Assembly (NCBI RefSeq): GCF_020708045.1
Contig: NZ_JAJFES010000012.1
Location: forward strand, 62,001 to 126,000
DNA length: 64,000 bases
Reading direction: 5' to 3'
Source of the DNA: Massilia sp. IC2-278
GTDB lineage: Bacteria > Pseudomonadota > Gammaproteobacteria > Burkholderiales > Burkholderiaceae_D
Each line of letters opens with the position of its first letter. Position 1 is the stretch's first letter. A model generated the notes under the pieces. That model saw nothing but the letters and a program-made list of their open reading frames with translations. It had not been told where the DNA came from and made no database searches. Below are positions 38,400 through 46,784 of this stretch, piece by piece. Made by a program: the position numbers and the translations under genes.

Positions 38400-38957
38400 A
38401 TGAGTGCACGTGAAATAGATGAGGTCGAAATCTGCGTTGACGGCTGGATCATCCAAGATGGAAACTATGGCGACTTTCGCGTCGGTGAGAAGGTCAGATG
38501 TGCGCTCGAATTCTATGGTGACCTGAACGCAACTGCACAATGCGCACCGGCCATGACGCATCTTCGGCAGAACCACTACCGAGTGCGCGCACAGGTTGTT
38601 TATCTCGCACCCGATGCATGGGCAGTCGACTTTGGTCTAGCAGTGTTTCAGGAGTATCAACCTCCGGAATTCGCTCACATCGGCTCATGGGTAGAAGGCA
38701 AAATTGGACTCGCGCTTGATCCTTTCATGTACAAGGATCGCCTCGTGCACGAGATCGGCATGCCGGACCTATTCAACACATGGGAAATCACGGGCATAGC
38801 CCGCGACGATACACCTTGGGTCACTGCATCTTGCGGAAAGATGTTGTCCCGTGACCCGGAGCATCCGCGCTGGACTAAGGTGGAGCAAACTGACGCTTGG
38901 GATGACGACAACGGGCGAAGTTCCTACCTTCTCCGTCTCCGGGTATCACGACCATAA
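38400..38957 (+). CDS. Hypothetical protein, beta-rich
   Basis: A 185-residue protein with alternating hydrophobic strands (EVEICVDGWIIQDGNYGDF, YRVRAQVVYLAPDAWAVDFG) and four cysteines or fewer; no signal peptide or membrane segment. I recognise no family. The frame is open back to an ATG at 38265 that overlaps the previous stop, but that extension would translate the palindrome copy B, so I start at the ATG just after it. If the longer form is real, the protein has 230 residues and is translationally coupled to its neighbour. AT-richer than the core genes. Confidence 0.6.
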   Translation: MSAREIDEVEICVDGWIIQDGNYGDFRVGEKVRCALEFYGDLNATAQCAPAMTHLRQNHYRVRAQVVYLAPDAWAVDFGLAVFQEYQPPEFAHIGSWVEGKIGLALDPFMYKDRLVHEIGMPDLFNTWEITGIARDDTPWVTASCGKMLSRDPEHPRWTKVEQTDAWDDDNGRSSYLLRLRVSRP

Positions 38958-38993
38958 ACTTGTAGGCCAAAGGCTTTGCCTCCTTGCCAAGCA

Positions 38994-39056
38994 AGGTCCG
39001 CTTTGGGTCGGTAGCGGACGCTACAATAGGTCTGTTGCTGGCCAAAAGCGGACATT
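38994..39056. repeat. Cassette-boundary palindromes, copies C and D (inverted pair)
   Basis: Copy C (38994-39022), AGGTCCGCTTTGGGTCGGTA then GCGGACGCT, is in the opposite orientation to copy A; copy D (39031-39056), CTGGCCAAAAGCGGACATT at its right end, is in the same orientation. Only about nine bases separate them, so together they can fold into one large hairpin. They lie between the second and third unknown genes. Confidence 0.7.
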
Positions 39057-39209
39057 AACAATCCGATAGTTGGCACCTGTTGCTCTGACGACAGGAATAG
39101 GTTTTACGAGGTGCATTAGTGATAAGTGACTTCCCAACTGGTCTGGGCAGACAAAAATTTTTTGTACACTCGCTTGATACCATATTAATACCCCGATTGT
39201 GAGGAGCCT

Positions 39210-39818
39210 ATGAGCGATAACAGTGCAAACATTTTGACCGGTCTATATTTGTATGGAGAGAGTCAGCGTAAGGCGCAAGAAGCAGATGTTAAGTATAGTG
39301 AGGTTCAAGGGCTTAACAACAGTTTGCAAGGTTCGCTAGATGATGCAGCTAGTCTGAATAACGAGCTTGAGGACGAGATTGGGACATTGGTGCGTCAGAA
39401 GAAGCACCTTCTTGAAGAATTCGCTAAAGAACGAGCGTATCGCAATGAACTTGTCGATCTACACGATGCGCTGTTAGATAAAAATGAAGCCCTAGCAAAG
39501 GAAGTCGAAGAGTTAAAGAGGCTTTTCCGGAAACCAATGCCCGAAATTGCTGAGATTAATGCGGATTTCCAGGCTACTTACGAAGCACACATGGAACAGT
39601 TCTGCGGATGGATTGTTTCACAAAAAGCATTTAAAGAGTTGGCTATTCAGCTAGGAGCAAAAAACGGCTTAAGCGCTGGTGAAGTCATTCAGCTGGGTCA
39701 TATCAAAAGAATTGATGTGCTGGAGAATAAGAACGAAGCGAGCCACAATTCGAATGCGGTAGATTCACCCGCAGTATCAAATCGAATTTCGAAGTTAAAA
39801 CAATCTGTGAATAAATGA
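39210..39818 (+). CDS. Hypothetical coiled-coil protein
   Basis: A 202-residue soluble protein dominated by a coiled coil at about 15-110 (LNNSLQGSLDDAASLNNELE, LLDKNEALAKEVEELKRLFR), then a small domain containing a CGWIVSQKAFKELAIQLGAK stretch and a polar tail. No family recognised. The GAGGAG ribosome site is five bases before the ATG. Codon use is clearly AT-richer than in the core genes (many AAT, GAT, TTG), pointing to recent acquisition. A possible promoter is TTGTAC (39162-39167) with TTAATA 17 bases on. Confidence 0.7.
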   Translation: MSDNSANILTGLYLYGESQRKAQEADVKYSEVQGLNNSLQGSLDDAASLNNELEDEIGTLVRQKKHLLEEFAKERAYRNELVDLHDALLDKNEALAKEVEELKRLFRKPMPEIAEINADFQATYEAHMEQFCGWIVSQKAFKELAIQLGAKNGLSAGEVIQLGHIKRIDVLENKNEASHNSNAVDSPAVSNRISKLKQSVNK

Positions 39819-39896
39819 CTCTGCAAGTAAGCATTATTTTTTTGAACGACCGGTCATAACATAGATTATGGGATTTCTAGAAGTATGATCAGTTGG

Positions 39897-39927
39897 AAGG
39901 TCCGCTTCGGGTCGTAAGCAGTCGTTC
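39897..39927. repeat. Cassette-boundary palindrome, copy E
   Basis: AAGGTCCGCTTCGGGTCGTA then AGCAGTCGTT, in the orientation of copy C. It ends the accessory stretch after the coiled-coil gene; beyond it the GC-rich core composition returns. Confidence 0.65.
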
Positions 39928-40006
39928 AGGTCTTTGTGTCGACTTGGAGTCAGGCTGCGCCACGCCGGGTAGTCACCTTTATCGCCCGTTCGCTATCCAT
40001 GGGTAT

Positions 40007-40795
40007 TTATGCAAAAAACCTGGTCGGCGTCACGCCGAAATGGCGCTTGAACATGGCCGCAAAGGCGCTCGGGCTGGCATAGCCGCAATCAAGCGCCACG
40101 TCAATAATCTTGTCGCCGTTCGCGATCCGCTGCAGCGCATGCAGCAGGCGCGCCTGTTCACGCCAAGTGGCGAAAGTCATGCCGGTTTCTTTCACGAACA
40201 TGCGGTGCAGCGTGCGCTCGGCAACGCCGATCGATGCCGCCCATTCGGCTGCGCTATTGTCCGCCGCCGGGTTGTCGCTCAGTGCGCGGCACAGCTTTCT
40301 CAGCCGTCCTTCGTCCGGCATCGGCAGGTGCAGCGGCAGCACCGGCGACATGCGGATCTCGTCGAGCAGCAAATCGATCAGGCGGGCGTCGCGGCCTTGC
40401 GGCTCCTCGCTCGGCGAAATGTGCACGGCTTCGACCAGCAATTCGCGCAGCAGCGGCGAGACGTTCATCACGCAGCTTGCCAGCGGCAGCGTCGGCACTT
40501 TCGCCACGTCGATGTAGGCTGTGCGGATCAGGACGTCGCCGGACATGGTGACGTTGTGGCGCAGGCGCGGCAGCATCCAGAGTGCGCGGTTCGGCGTGAC
40601 GACCCAGGAGCCGGCATCGGTGTTCACCAGCATCACGCCTTCGGTCGCATACAGCAGTTGCCCGGTTGGATGGGTATGCCAGCCGGTCGAGGTGCCCGCC
40701 GGCCAGCGGTTTTCCATGACCACGAGCGGACGCGGCAAGTGGTCGAAGTGCGGATGTTTTTCGGACGGGTGCAAGGGTTTGTTCGAACTGGCCAT
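40007..40795 (-). CDS. AraC-family transcriptional regulator
   Basis: A 262-residue regulator: an N-terminal cupin at about 20-100 (GWHTHPTGQLLYATEGVMLV) for an unknown ligand and a C-terminal pair of helix-turn-helices at about 165-260 (AAEWAASIGVAERTLHRMFV, DVALDCGYASPSAFAAMFKRHFG). The close homologues I know of this cupin-HTH type sit beside efflux pumps, and here it is divergent from an Fsr-like transporter with a 126-base shared region, so it probably controls that gene. Confidence 0.9.
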   Translation of the reverse strand: MASSNKPLHPSEKHPHFDHLPRPLVVMENRWPAGTSTGWHTHPTGQLLYATEGVMLVNTDAGSWVVTPNRALWMLPRLRHNVTMSGDVLIRTAYIDVAKVPTLPLASCVMNVSPLLRELLVEAVHISPSEEPQGRDARLIDLLLDEIRMSPVLPLHLPMPDEGRLRKLCRALSDNPAADNSAAEWAASIGVAERTLHRMFVKETGMTFATWREQARLLHALQRIANGDKIIDVALDCGYASPSAFAAMFKRHFGVTPTRFFA

Positions 40796-40921
40796 GGCAG
40801 GAATTCTACAGGCGGTGGCAGCTTAGCGGGAGACGGTCACCGCCGGCTGACCTATGCTTCAGGATTGCGCTACCTTCCCCTGGATCAGCCGGGCAGGGCG
40901 CCGTTCACACTTCGATCTTTC

Positions 40922-42160
40922 ATGACTGCCAAACCTTCCCAACTCGGTACGCCGGATGCTGCGCCGACGTCCCTGACTGCCGAGAAGCCGCATGGCTTCC
41001 TGCTGCCCATCGTCGGCGGCGCGGCCGTGGCCCACCTGCTCAACGACATGATACAGGCCATGCTGCCGGCGATCTTCCCTATGCTCAAAAGTAGTTTCGC
41101 CCTGGACTTCGGCCAGATCGGCATCCTGGCCCTGGTCTACCAGATCACGGCTTCGCTGCTGCAGCCCTGGGTCGGCATCTACACCGACAAGCATCCGCAA
41201 CCCTGGCTCCTGCCTTCGGGTATGGTGATGACGGCGGTTGGCATTGCCTTGCTCGCCACGGCGAACAGCTACCACATGCTGCTGGTGGCGGCGGCCGTGA
41301 TCGGCATCGGTTCCGCCACCTTCCACCCGGAAGCATCGCGCATCGCGCGTCTTGGCTCGGGCGGCAAGTTCGGCACCGCGCAGTCGACCTTCCAGGTTGG
41401 CGGCAACTCCGGCAGCGCGATCGGCCCGCTGCTGACGGCGGCGATCATCATTCCCCACGGCCAGGGTGCAGTGGCCTGGTTCCTGGTGGTGGCGATCGTC
41501 GCCATCCTGGTGCTGACGCGCCTGAGCAACTGGGGCCGTCATCATGGCGCGGCCAAGGCGAAAAGCCTGTCGCAGGGCCAGGGCGTGGGCCTGGACCGTG
41601 CCGGCGTGATCCGCGCGGTGGCCGTCATCTGCATCCTGATGTTCGCCAAGTTCGTCTACATCGCCTCGTTCACGAATTACTTCACCTTCTACCTGATCGA
41701 GCGCTTCCATCTGAGCGTGCAGCACAGCCAGATGTTCCTGTTCATGTTCCTGGCGGCCGTAGCTGCCGGCACCTTTGCCGGCGGACCGGTGGGCGACCGC
41801 ATCGGCCGCAAGGCGGTGATCTGGATTTCCTTCCTGGGCGTGGCGCCGTTCGCGCTGGCGCTGCCTTACGCCAATTTGTTCTGGACGGCGGTGCTGGCGA
41901 TTGCCATCGGCCTGGTGATGTCGTCAGCCTTTGCCGCGCTGGTGGTGTATGCGCAGGAAGCGGTGCCGGGACGCGTGGGCATGGTATCGGGCCTGATGTT
42001 CGGGCTGATGTTCGGTATCGGCGGCATCGGCGCGGCCGGGCTGGGCGAGCTGGCCGACAAGCACGGCATCGTTTGGGTGTACGGCGTGATTTCCTTCCTG
42101 CCGCTGCTGGGCCTGGCGACGGCCTTCCTGCCGAATGCGCGCAAGGCACATCGAAGCTGA
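40922..42160 (+). CDS. fsr: MFS efflux transporter, fosmidomycin-resistance (Fsr) type
   Basis: A 412-residue MFS transporter with about twelve helices. GGAAVAHLLNDMIQAMLPAIFPM and FHPEASRIARLGSGGKFGTAQSTFQVGGNSGSAIGPL are characteristic of the Fsr group, which exports fosmidomycin and other compounds. The ATG at 40922 begins MTAKPSQL; the frame is open far upstream but that part runs antisense through the regulator. Probable control by the divergent AraC protein. The natural substrate cannot be read from the sequence. Confidence 0.88.
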   Translation: MTAKPSQLGTPDAAPTSLTAEKPHGFLLPIVGGAAVAHLLNDMIQAMLPAIFPMLKSSFALDFGQIGILALVYQITASLLQPWVGIYTDKHPQPWLLPSGMVMTAVGIALLATANSYHMLLVAAAVIGIGSATFHPEASRIARLGSGGKFGTAQSTFQVGGNSGSAIGPLLTAAIIIPHGQGAVAWFLVVAIVAILVLTRLSNWGRHHGAAKAKSLSQGQGVGLDRAGVIRAVAVICILMFAKFVYIASFTNYFTFYLIERFHLSVQHSQMFLFMFLAAVAAGTFAGGPVGDRIGRKAVIWISFLGVAPFALALPYANLFWTAVLAIAIGLVMSSAFAALVVYAQEAVPGRVGMVSGLMFGLMFGIGGIGAAGLGELADKHGIVWVYGVISFLPLLGLATAFLPNARKAHRS

Positions 42161-42376
42161 GCGGCGGGCGTGATGCGGACTGGGTGGAAACGGTGAATAT
42201 TTAGCCGCTTCAATAAAGTTCCCTTAACTCATCGGTTTTCTGCGCGGGTATCGACATCGCGCAATATTGCTCACTGTCCGTACCTTGCTCGCAACGCTTG
42301 AGCTCGTTAGATTGGGCGTTCCGCCAAACAGCCGCGTTCGCGGTGCTGGCGGCGCACCCAACAACGAGGAGCAAAC

Positions 42377-43894
42377 ATGCGTTCACTGTACTTGTCCGAC
42401 CCCGTTCTTCCATCGCCGCGCCTGTTCACCCGGATGCGCACCCTGCTGGCCGCCGGCACGCTGGCGCTGGCCAGCCTGGCATTGCCGCTGGGCGCGCAAG
42501 CCGACCAGGGCTTGTGGGACCCGAGCCAGCAATGGGTCGGCACCTGGGGCACGGCGCCGGCCGGGCCGCCGCTGCCGGCGCAAACGCAAACCTTCACCGA
42601 CCAGACCCTGCGCCTGATCGTGCACACCAGCATCGGCGGCAAGCAAGTGCGCATCCGTGTGTCGAACGAACTCGGCAGCACGCCCCTGCGCATCGGCGCC
42701 GCCCACATCGCACTGCGCCAGGCCGGCGCCGACATCGTGGCCGGCAGCGACCGTGCGCTGACCTTCAGCGGATCGACCACGATCACGGTGCCGGCCGGGG
42801 CGCCAGTGCTGTCCGACCCGGTCGACCTCGACGTGCCGGCCCTGGGCGACCTTGCAGTCAGCCTCTACCTGCCGGGCGACGTCCAGGCCACCACCATCCA
42901 CGGCTCGGCCTTCCAGACGAATTACGTTTCGCTGCCGGGCAATTTCACTGCCGCGGCCACGTTGCCGACCCAGCGCACCATCACCTCCTGGCCCTTCCTG
43001 ACCGAAGTCGACGTCAGCGCACCGGGCGCCGGCGCGATTGTCGCCCTGGGCGACTCGATCACCGATGGCGCGGTGACCACCGTCGACGCCAACCGCCGCT
43101 GGCCGGACCTGCTGGCGCTGCGGCTGCAAACCACGCGCGATGCCGCGACCGGCGGCGCCAGCGCCAGCACAACTACCGGCGCAGGCACGAATAGTGGTGC
43201 CGGCACCGGCGCCGGCACGCGCATGAATGCCAGCGCCAATGCCAACGCAGGCAAGGGCGCCGTCCAGGCCGCGCCGGGCGCCGTGGCGCCGGCGCTGCAC
43301 GCGCTGAACAGCCCCCTGGGCGTGGTGAACCGAGGCATTGGCGGCGACCGCCTGCTGCGCGATCCCGGCGAGCAGCCGCTGTTCGGCCGCGCCGCCCTGG
43401 TGCGCTTCGACCGCGACGTGCTGGCCACCAGCGGCGTGCGCCATTTGATCGTCCTGATCGGCATCAACGACATCGGTCATCCAGGCACCGGCACGATTCC
43501 GGTCACGGAAACCGTGACGGCGCAGGACCTGATCGCCGGCTACCGCCAGCTGATCGCCCGTGCTCATGCCAAGGGCATCCCGGTCTATGGCGCGACGCTG
43601 ACGCCCTTCGAGGGCACGGTCTTCCCCGGCTATCACTCGCTCGAGAAAGAAGCCGTGCGCCAGGCCGTGAACAACTGGATCCGCAGCGGCGACGAGTTCG
43701 ACGCCGTGATCGACTTCGACCGCGCTGTCCGTGACCCGGCCAACCCCACGCGCATGCTGCCGGCCTACGACAGCGGCGACCACCTGCACCCGAACGACCT
43801 GGGCATGCAGGCGATGGCGAATGCGATTCCGCTCGAGTTGTTCCGTTCGAGCGGGGCGGCTTTGGCGCCGGCCGGGCAGAAGCTGCGCAAATAG
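42377..43894 (+). CDS. Secreted SGNH-hydrolase (GDSL-type esterase)
   Basis: A 505-residue exported hydrolase. A signal peptide lies at about 18-42 (MRTLLAAGTLALASLALPLG), preceded by 19 extra residues; ATG 42377 has a GAGGAG site, ATG 42434 would give a standard signal peptide. An N-terminal jelly-roll-like domain (about 50-215) precedes the SGNH domain with block I ALGDSITDG (Ser227), block III LIGINDIG and the catalytic pair in GDHLHPND (Asp468, His471). Between about 255 and 305 is a low-complexity Gly/Ala/Thr/Asn stretch that interrupts the hydrolase domain, an odd insertion. Likely acts on acetylated or esterified glycans; substrate unknown. Confidence 0.87.
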   Translation: MRSLYLSDPVLPSPRLFTRMRTLLAAGTLALASLALPLGAQADQGLWDPSQQWVGTWGTAPAGPPLPAQTQTFTDQTLRLIVHTSIGGKQVRIRVSNELGSTPLRIGAAHIALRQAGADIVAGSDRALTFSGSTTITVPAGAPVLSDPVDLDVPALGDLAVSLYLPGDVQATTIHGSAFQTNYVSLPGNFTAAATLPTQRTITSWPFLTEVDVSAPGAGAIVALGDSITDGAVTTVDANRRWPDLLALRLQTTRDAATGGASASTTTGAGTNSGAGTGAGTRMNASANANAGKGAVQAAPGAVAPALHALNSPLGVVNRGIGGDRLLRDPGEQPLFGRAALVRFDRDVLATSGVRHLIVLIGINDIGHPGTGTIPVTETVTAQDLIAGYRQLIARAHAKGIPVYGATLTPFEGTVFPGYHSLEKEAVRQAVNNWIRSGDEFDAVIDFDRAVRDPANPTRMLPAYDSGDHLHPNDLGMQAMANAIPLELFRSSGAALAPAGQKLRK

Positions 43895-44024
43895 TCGGCC
43901 CGGGATACGCGGTCGGGATGTGCAGCCCGCATACGGCCTGAATATGCGCAGATACGCGCACTTACGCGCTGCAGCAGGTGGCGTGACCAGGCGTTGGCGG
44001 TGCGCCGGACAAAGGGTCCGAGGA

Positions 44025-45140
44025 TCATGAAACCATGCGCATCTCCTTTCGCCGATATGGCTCGGTCTGCTTGAGCAGGCTGCAGATCGCGTCGACCACC
44101 TGCTCCGGCGCCGGTTTTTCCAGGCAGTCGTGGTGGCCTTGCGGGCAGATGCTGCGTTCGCAGTTGCGGCAGTCGGCATCGCGGTTCAGTACGCGGCTCG
44201 GCACGCGCCAGGGCGTGTGCCGGGGATTGGTCAGCGCGTACAGGTCGACTACCGGGGCGCCGACCGCCGCGGCAAGGTGGGCGGGGCCGGTGTTGTTGCT
44301 CACCACCAGCGAGGCCTGAGACAGCAGCGCGCCGAGTTCGCCGATATGCAACTGACCGGCGAATGAGTGGACCGGTGCGCCGCCTGACTCCCTGGCGGGC
44401 GCCACGATCTGCGCGATCTGCGCAGCCTCGTGCGCCGCACCGGTAAAGACCAGCGGACATCGAACGCGTTTGCCCAGTTCCCGCACCAGGGTCTGCCAGT
44501 GATGCGGCGGATAGCGGCGCGACGGGGCGCTGGCGCCGGGATGCAGCACCAGCCAGCGTCCATCCGGATCGATGCCGGCTTGCCGCAACCTGCCGCGCAC
44601 CGCATCGATGTCGGCGGGCGCGGGGGTGAACGCCAGGCGCTCGTCCGCAATCTCGGCGCCGACATGGCGCACTAGGTCGAGCTGGCGCTGCACTTCGTGG
44701 CGCACCATCGCGCCCGGTTCCGGGTCGGCGATCCAGTCGCTGAGCAACTGGTACGGCTTTTCGCGGCAATAGGCCAGGCGCAAGGGGATGCCGGCGAGCT
44801 GGCACAGCAAGGCGGCCGGCAGCGCGCTCTGGCTATAGGAGGTAAAGATCACGGCGGCATCGAAGCCGTGCCCGGCCAGCGTGGCGATCCAGTCGCGGCG
44901 CTGCTCGGGCCGCAGATCGGCGCTACTTTTCATCCACGGCGCCTCATAGGCGATGGCGGCGTCGACATCGTCGAGGTAGGGCGCCAGCGCCGCGCCGGCG
45001 GGCGAGGTGAGCAGGGTCAGGCGGCGCTCGGGGTGCTGGGCACGCAGCGCGCGCATCGCGGGCGTGCACATCAGCACGTCGCCGAGCGCGTCGAGGCGCA
45101 CGCACAGCACGTGCCGGGCCTGGTTCCAGAGGTGTGTCAT
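44025..45140 (-). CDS. Glycosyltransferase family 9 (heptosyltransferase-like)
   Basis: A 371-residue GT-B enzyme with the family-9 marks: VLCVRLDALGDVLMCTPAMRAL at the start, LVLHPGASAPSRRYPPHHW at the linker, and VVSNNTGPAHLAAAVGAPVV in the donor domain. GT9 enzymes transfer heptose (ADP-heptose) onto lipopolysaccharide or other glycans. A Cys-rich tail (ADCRNCERSICPQGHHDC) follows, perhaps metal-binding. Its ATG overlaps the preceding phosphatase stop by four bases (ATGA), so the two are translated together, which fits a heptose pathway. Confidence 0.88.
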   Translation of the reverse strand: MTHLWNQARHVLCVRLDALGDVLMCTPAMRALRAQHPERRLTLLTSPAGAALAPYLDDVDAAIAYEAPWMKSSADLRPEQRRDWIATLAGHGFDAAVIFTSYSQSALPAALLCQLAGIPLRLAYCREKPYQLLSDWIADPEPGAMVRHEVQRQLDLVRHVGAEIADERLAFTPAPADIDAVRGRLRQAGIDPDGRWLVLHPGASAPSRRYPPHHWQTLVRELGKRVRCPLVFTGAAHEAAQIAQIVAPARESGGAPVHSFAGQLHIGELGALLSQASLVVSNNTGPAHLAAAVGAPVVDLYALTNPRHTPWRVPSRVLNRDADCRNCERSICPQGHHDCLEKPAPEQVVDAICSLLKQTEPYRRKEMRMVS

Positions 45141-45697
45141 TCGTTGTCGTGTCCGGCGATGAGCACAGCGGCCGAGTACAGGTCGGGTGCCATGCGGGTG
45201 GGGATGCGGCGCGGTCCGAGACGCCATTCGCTTTCGTTGCCGTTGTCGAGCAGGATGGTGCGGCAGCCGGCGCGGTTGCCCGCTTCGACGTCGTGCAGGA
45301 TGTCGCCAATCATCCATGACGAGCGCAAGTCGACGCCGTGCTCCATCGCGGCTTTCAACAGCAAGCCGGGCAGGGGTTTGCGGCAATGGCATTCGATGGC
45401 ATACGGCGCCACCGTGCCGCCGGGGTGGTGCGGGCAATAGTAAAAGCCGTCGAGCATCAGGTTTTCGCGGAACAGCAGGTCGGCGATGCAGTCGCCAACC
45501 GCATGCATGGCTTCTTCCGGAAAACGGCCTTCGGCAATGCCGGATTGGTTGCTGACCACGAACAGGCGGTAGTCGAGTTTCACCAGCAGGCGCAATGCCG
45601 GGCCGGCGCCGGCGGCCAGGCGGATGCGGCGCGGTTCCACGTTGTACGGCAGCTTGTCGATCAGCGTGCCGTCCTTGTTGAGAAAGATCGCTTTCAT
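45137..45697 (-). CDS. HAD-IIIA phosphatase, GmhB-like, catalytic Asp replaced
   Basis: A 186-residue protein of the HAD-IIIA group, most like GmhB, which removes phosphate from heptose-1,7-bisphosphate. Motif II VVSNQSG, the Lys of motif III in HCRKPLPG (Lys107), motif IV GDILHD (Asp132) and the GmhB zinc cluster CPHH..CHC (Cys88, His90, Cys103, Cys105) are present. The nucleophile of motif I is not: DxDGT reads NKDGT, with Asn7 encoded by AAC where Asp is required. By the known HAD mechanism this should abolish phosphoryl transfer. It may be a non-catalytic relative or a sequence error. It is followed directly by GT9. Confidence 0.85.
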   Translation of the reverse strand: MKAIFLNKDGTLIDKLPYNVEPRRIRLAAGAGPALRLLVKLDYRLFVVSNQSGIAEGRFPEEAMHAVGDCIADLLFRENLMLDGFYYCPHHPGGTVAPYAIECHCRKPLPGLLLKAAMEHGVDLRSSWMIGDILHDVEAGNRAGCRTILLDNGNESEWRLGPRRIPTRMAPDLYSAAVLIAGHDNE

Positions 45698-45698
45698 G

Positions 45699-45767
45699 TC
45701 AGGGCCGGGTGGTGTCGTTCATCGTCAACAGCGCCGCTTCCTGCGTCTTTTCCTGCATCACTGCCAT
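45699..45767 (-). CDS. 22-codon ORF upstream of the HAD gene
   Basis: A reading frame of 22 codons (MAVMQEKTQEAALLTMNDTTRP) preceded by AGGAG six bases before its ATG, a better ribosome site than those of most genes here. Its TGA ends one base before the ATG of the HAD gene, which has no ribosome site of its own, so translation of the phosphatase may depend on it. It could be a leader peptide or the surviving 5' end of a lost gene. I recognise no family. Too short for most gene finders. Confidence 0.5.
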   Translation of the reverse strand: MAVMQEKTQEAALLTMNDTTRP

Positions 45768-45829
45768 GTCTGCTCCTGATCATTGGGTATGTCGCGAATG
45801 TGGGTGGACCGGGGGCACGCAGCCTCCCG

Positions 45830-46777
45830 CTAGCTGCCGGTGACCTGGCGCAGGGCGGCGTCCCAGTCGGCGCTGAAGCGCTCGATCGAGAAGCGTTCCT
45901 GGGCGCGGCGGCGGCCGGCCTGGCCGATGTCGCGCGCCAGCGAAGGACTGCGCAGCAGCTCGCGCATGCAGTCGGCCAGGCGCGCGAAGCGAGTGTCGGA
46001 ATAGCCGTTGGCGCCGTCCTCGATGACGGTGGCCATCTCGGCGGTGGCAAAGGCCACCACGGGGATGCCGCTCATCATGGCCTCGATCACTGCCAGGCCC
46101 AGGCTGGCGTAGCGGATCGGGCTGAACAGGAAGCGGTAATGCGATGCAAACGCCGGCAATTGCGCATGCGGGATGTCGCCGATGCCGCCCAGCTCTTCGG
46201 CAGCCATGCCGGCGAGGTCGAGCGGCAGTTCGGCGCGCGCGCGCAGGAACAAATCGGCCCCCATGCGCCGCCCGCGCCGGCTTAGATGGTTGCTGATGAC
46301 CAGGCCGCGCTCGAGCTCGCCCCGGTAGCGCACGTTGTCGGGCACCAGCACGCCGTGCTCGATGACGGTGGTGGGCGTGCGGCCGTTGTTCCACATGAGC
46401 TCGTTGAAGGGCGTGACGTGCACCAGCAGCACGTTCGGGTCGTCGACCGGGTGCGGGGTATCGGTGGGGTGGGCGCGCGGCGGATCGTGTTCGAGGTAGA
46501 TGCGCGGCAGCGCGCGCTGGGCGGGCGTGAGGAAGGCGTACTGGTCCTTTTCCCATTGGTGGTCGTCCTGGAACAGGATGCAGTCGAATTCCTGGGCGCG
46601 CACCTGCGCCACCGGCAGGTCGTGCACGTTGTCGCCCCAGGGCATGTGGCCGCAACGGCCGCCGTAGCCGGGCGGGCGGCCCGGCTTGGAGAGGACGTAG
46701 AAGTCGTGTGGCGCCTGCGACAGGTAGTACAGATAGCTGCCGTGGGTATGCCAGGTCAGGACCTTGAGTCGGCGCAT
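45830..46777 (-). CDS. Glycosyltransferase, GT4 family
   Basis: A 315-residue GT-B enzyme: the donor domain shows PIRYASLGLAVIEAMMSGIPVVAFATAEMATVI, the usual GT4 E-x7-E-like helix, and the N-terminal acceptor domain begins RLKVLTWHTHGSYLYYLSQ. It is shorter than most GT4 enzymes (350-400 residues) but both halves are visible. ATG 46777 is preferred since GAGG lies just before it, and GTG 46783 is an alternative. The start is eight bases after the stop of the GT2 gene. Confidence 0.85.
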   Translation of the reverse strand: MRRLKVLTWHTHGSYLYYLSQAPHDFYVLSKPGRPPGYGGRCGHMPWGDNVHDLPVAQVRAQEFDCILFQDDHQWEKDQYAFLTPAQRALPRIYLEHDPPRAHPTDTPHPVDDPNVLLVHVTPFNELMWNNGRTPTTVIEHGVLVPDNVRYRGELERGLVISNHLSRRGRRMGADLFLRARAELPLDLAGMAAEELGGIGDIPHAQLPAFASHYRFLFSPIRYASLGLAVIEAMMSGIPVVAFATAEMATVIEDGANGYSDTRFARLADCMRELLRSPSLARDIGQAGRRRAQERFSIERFSADWDAALRQVTGS

Positions 46778-46784
46778 AGACACC

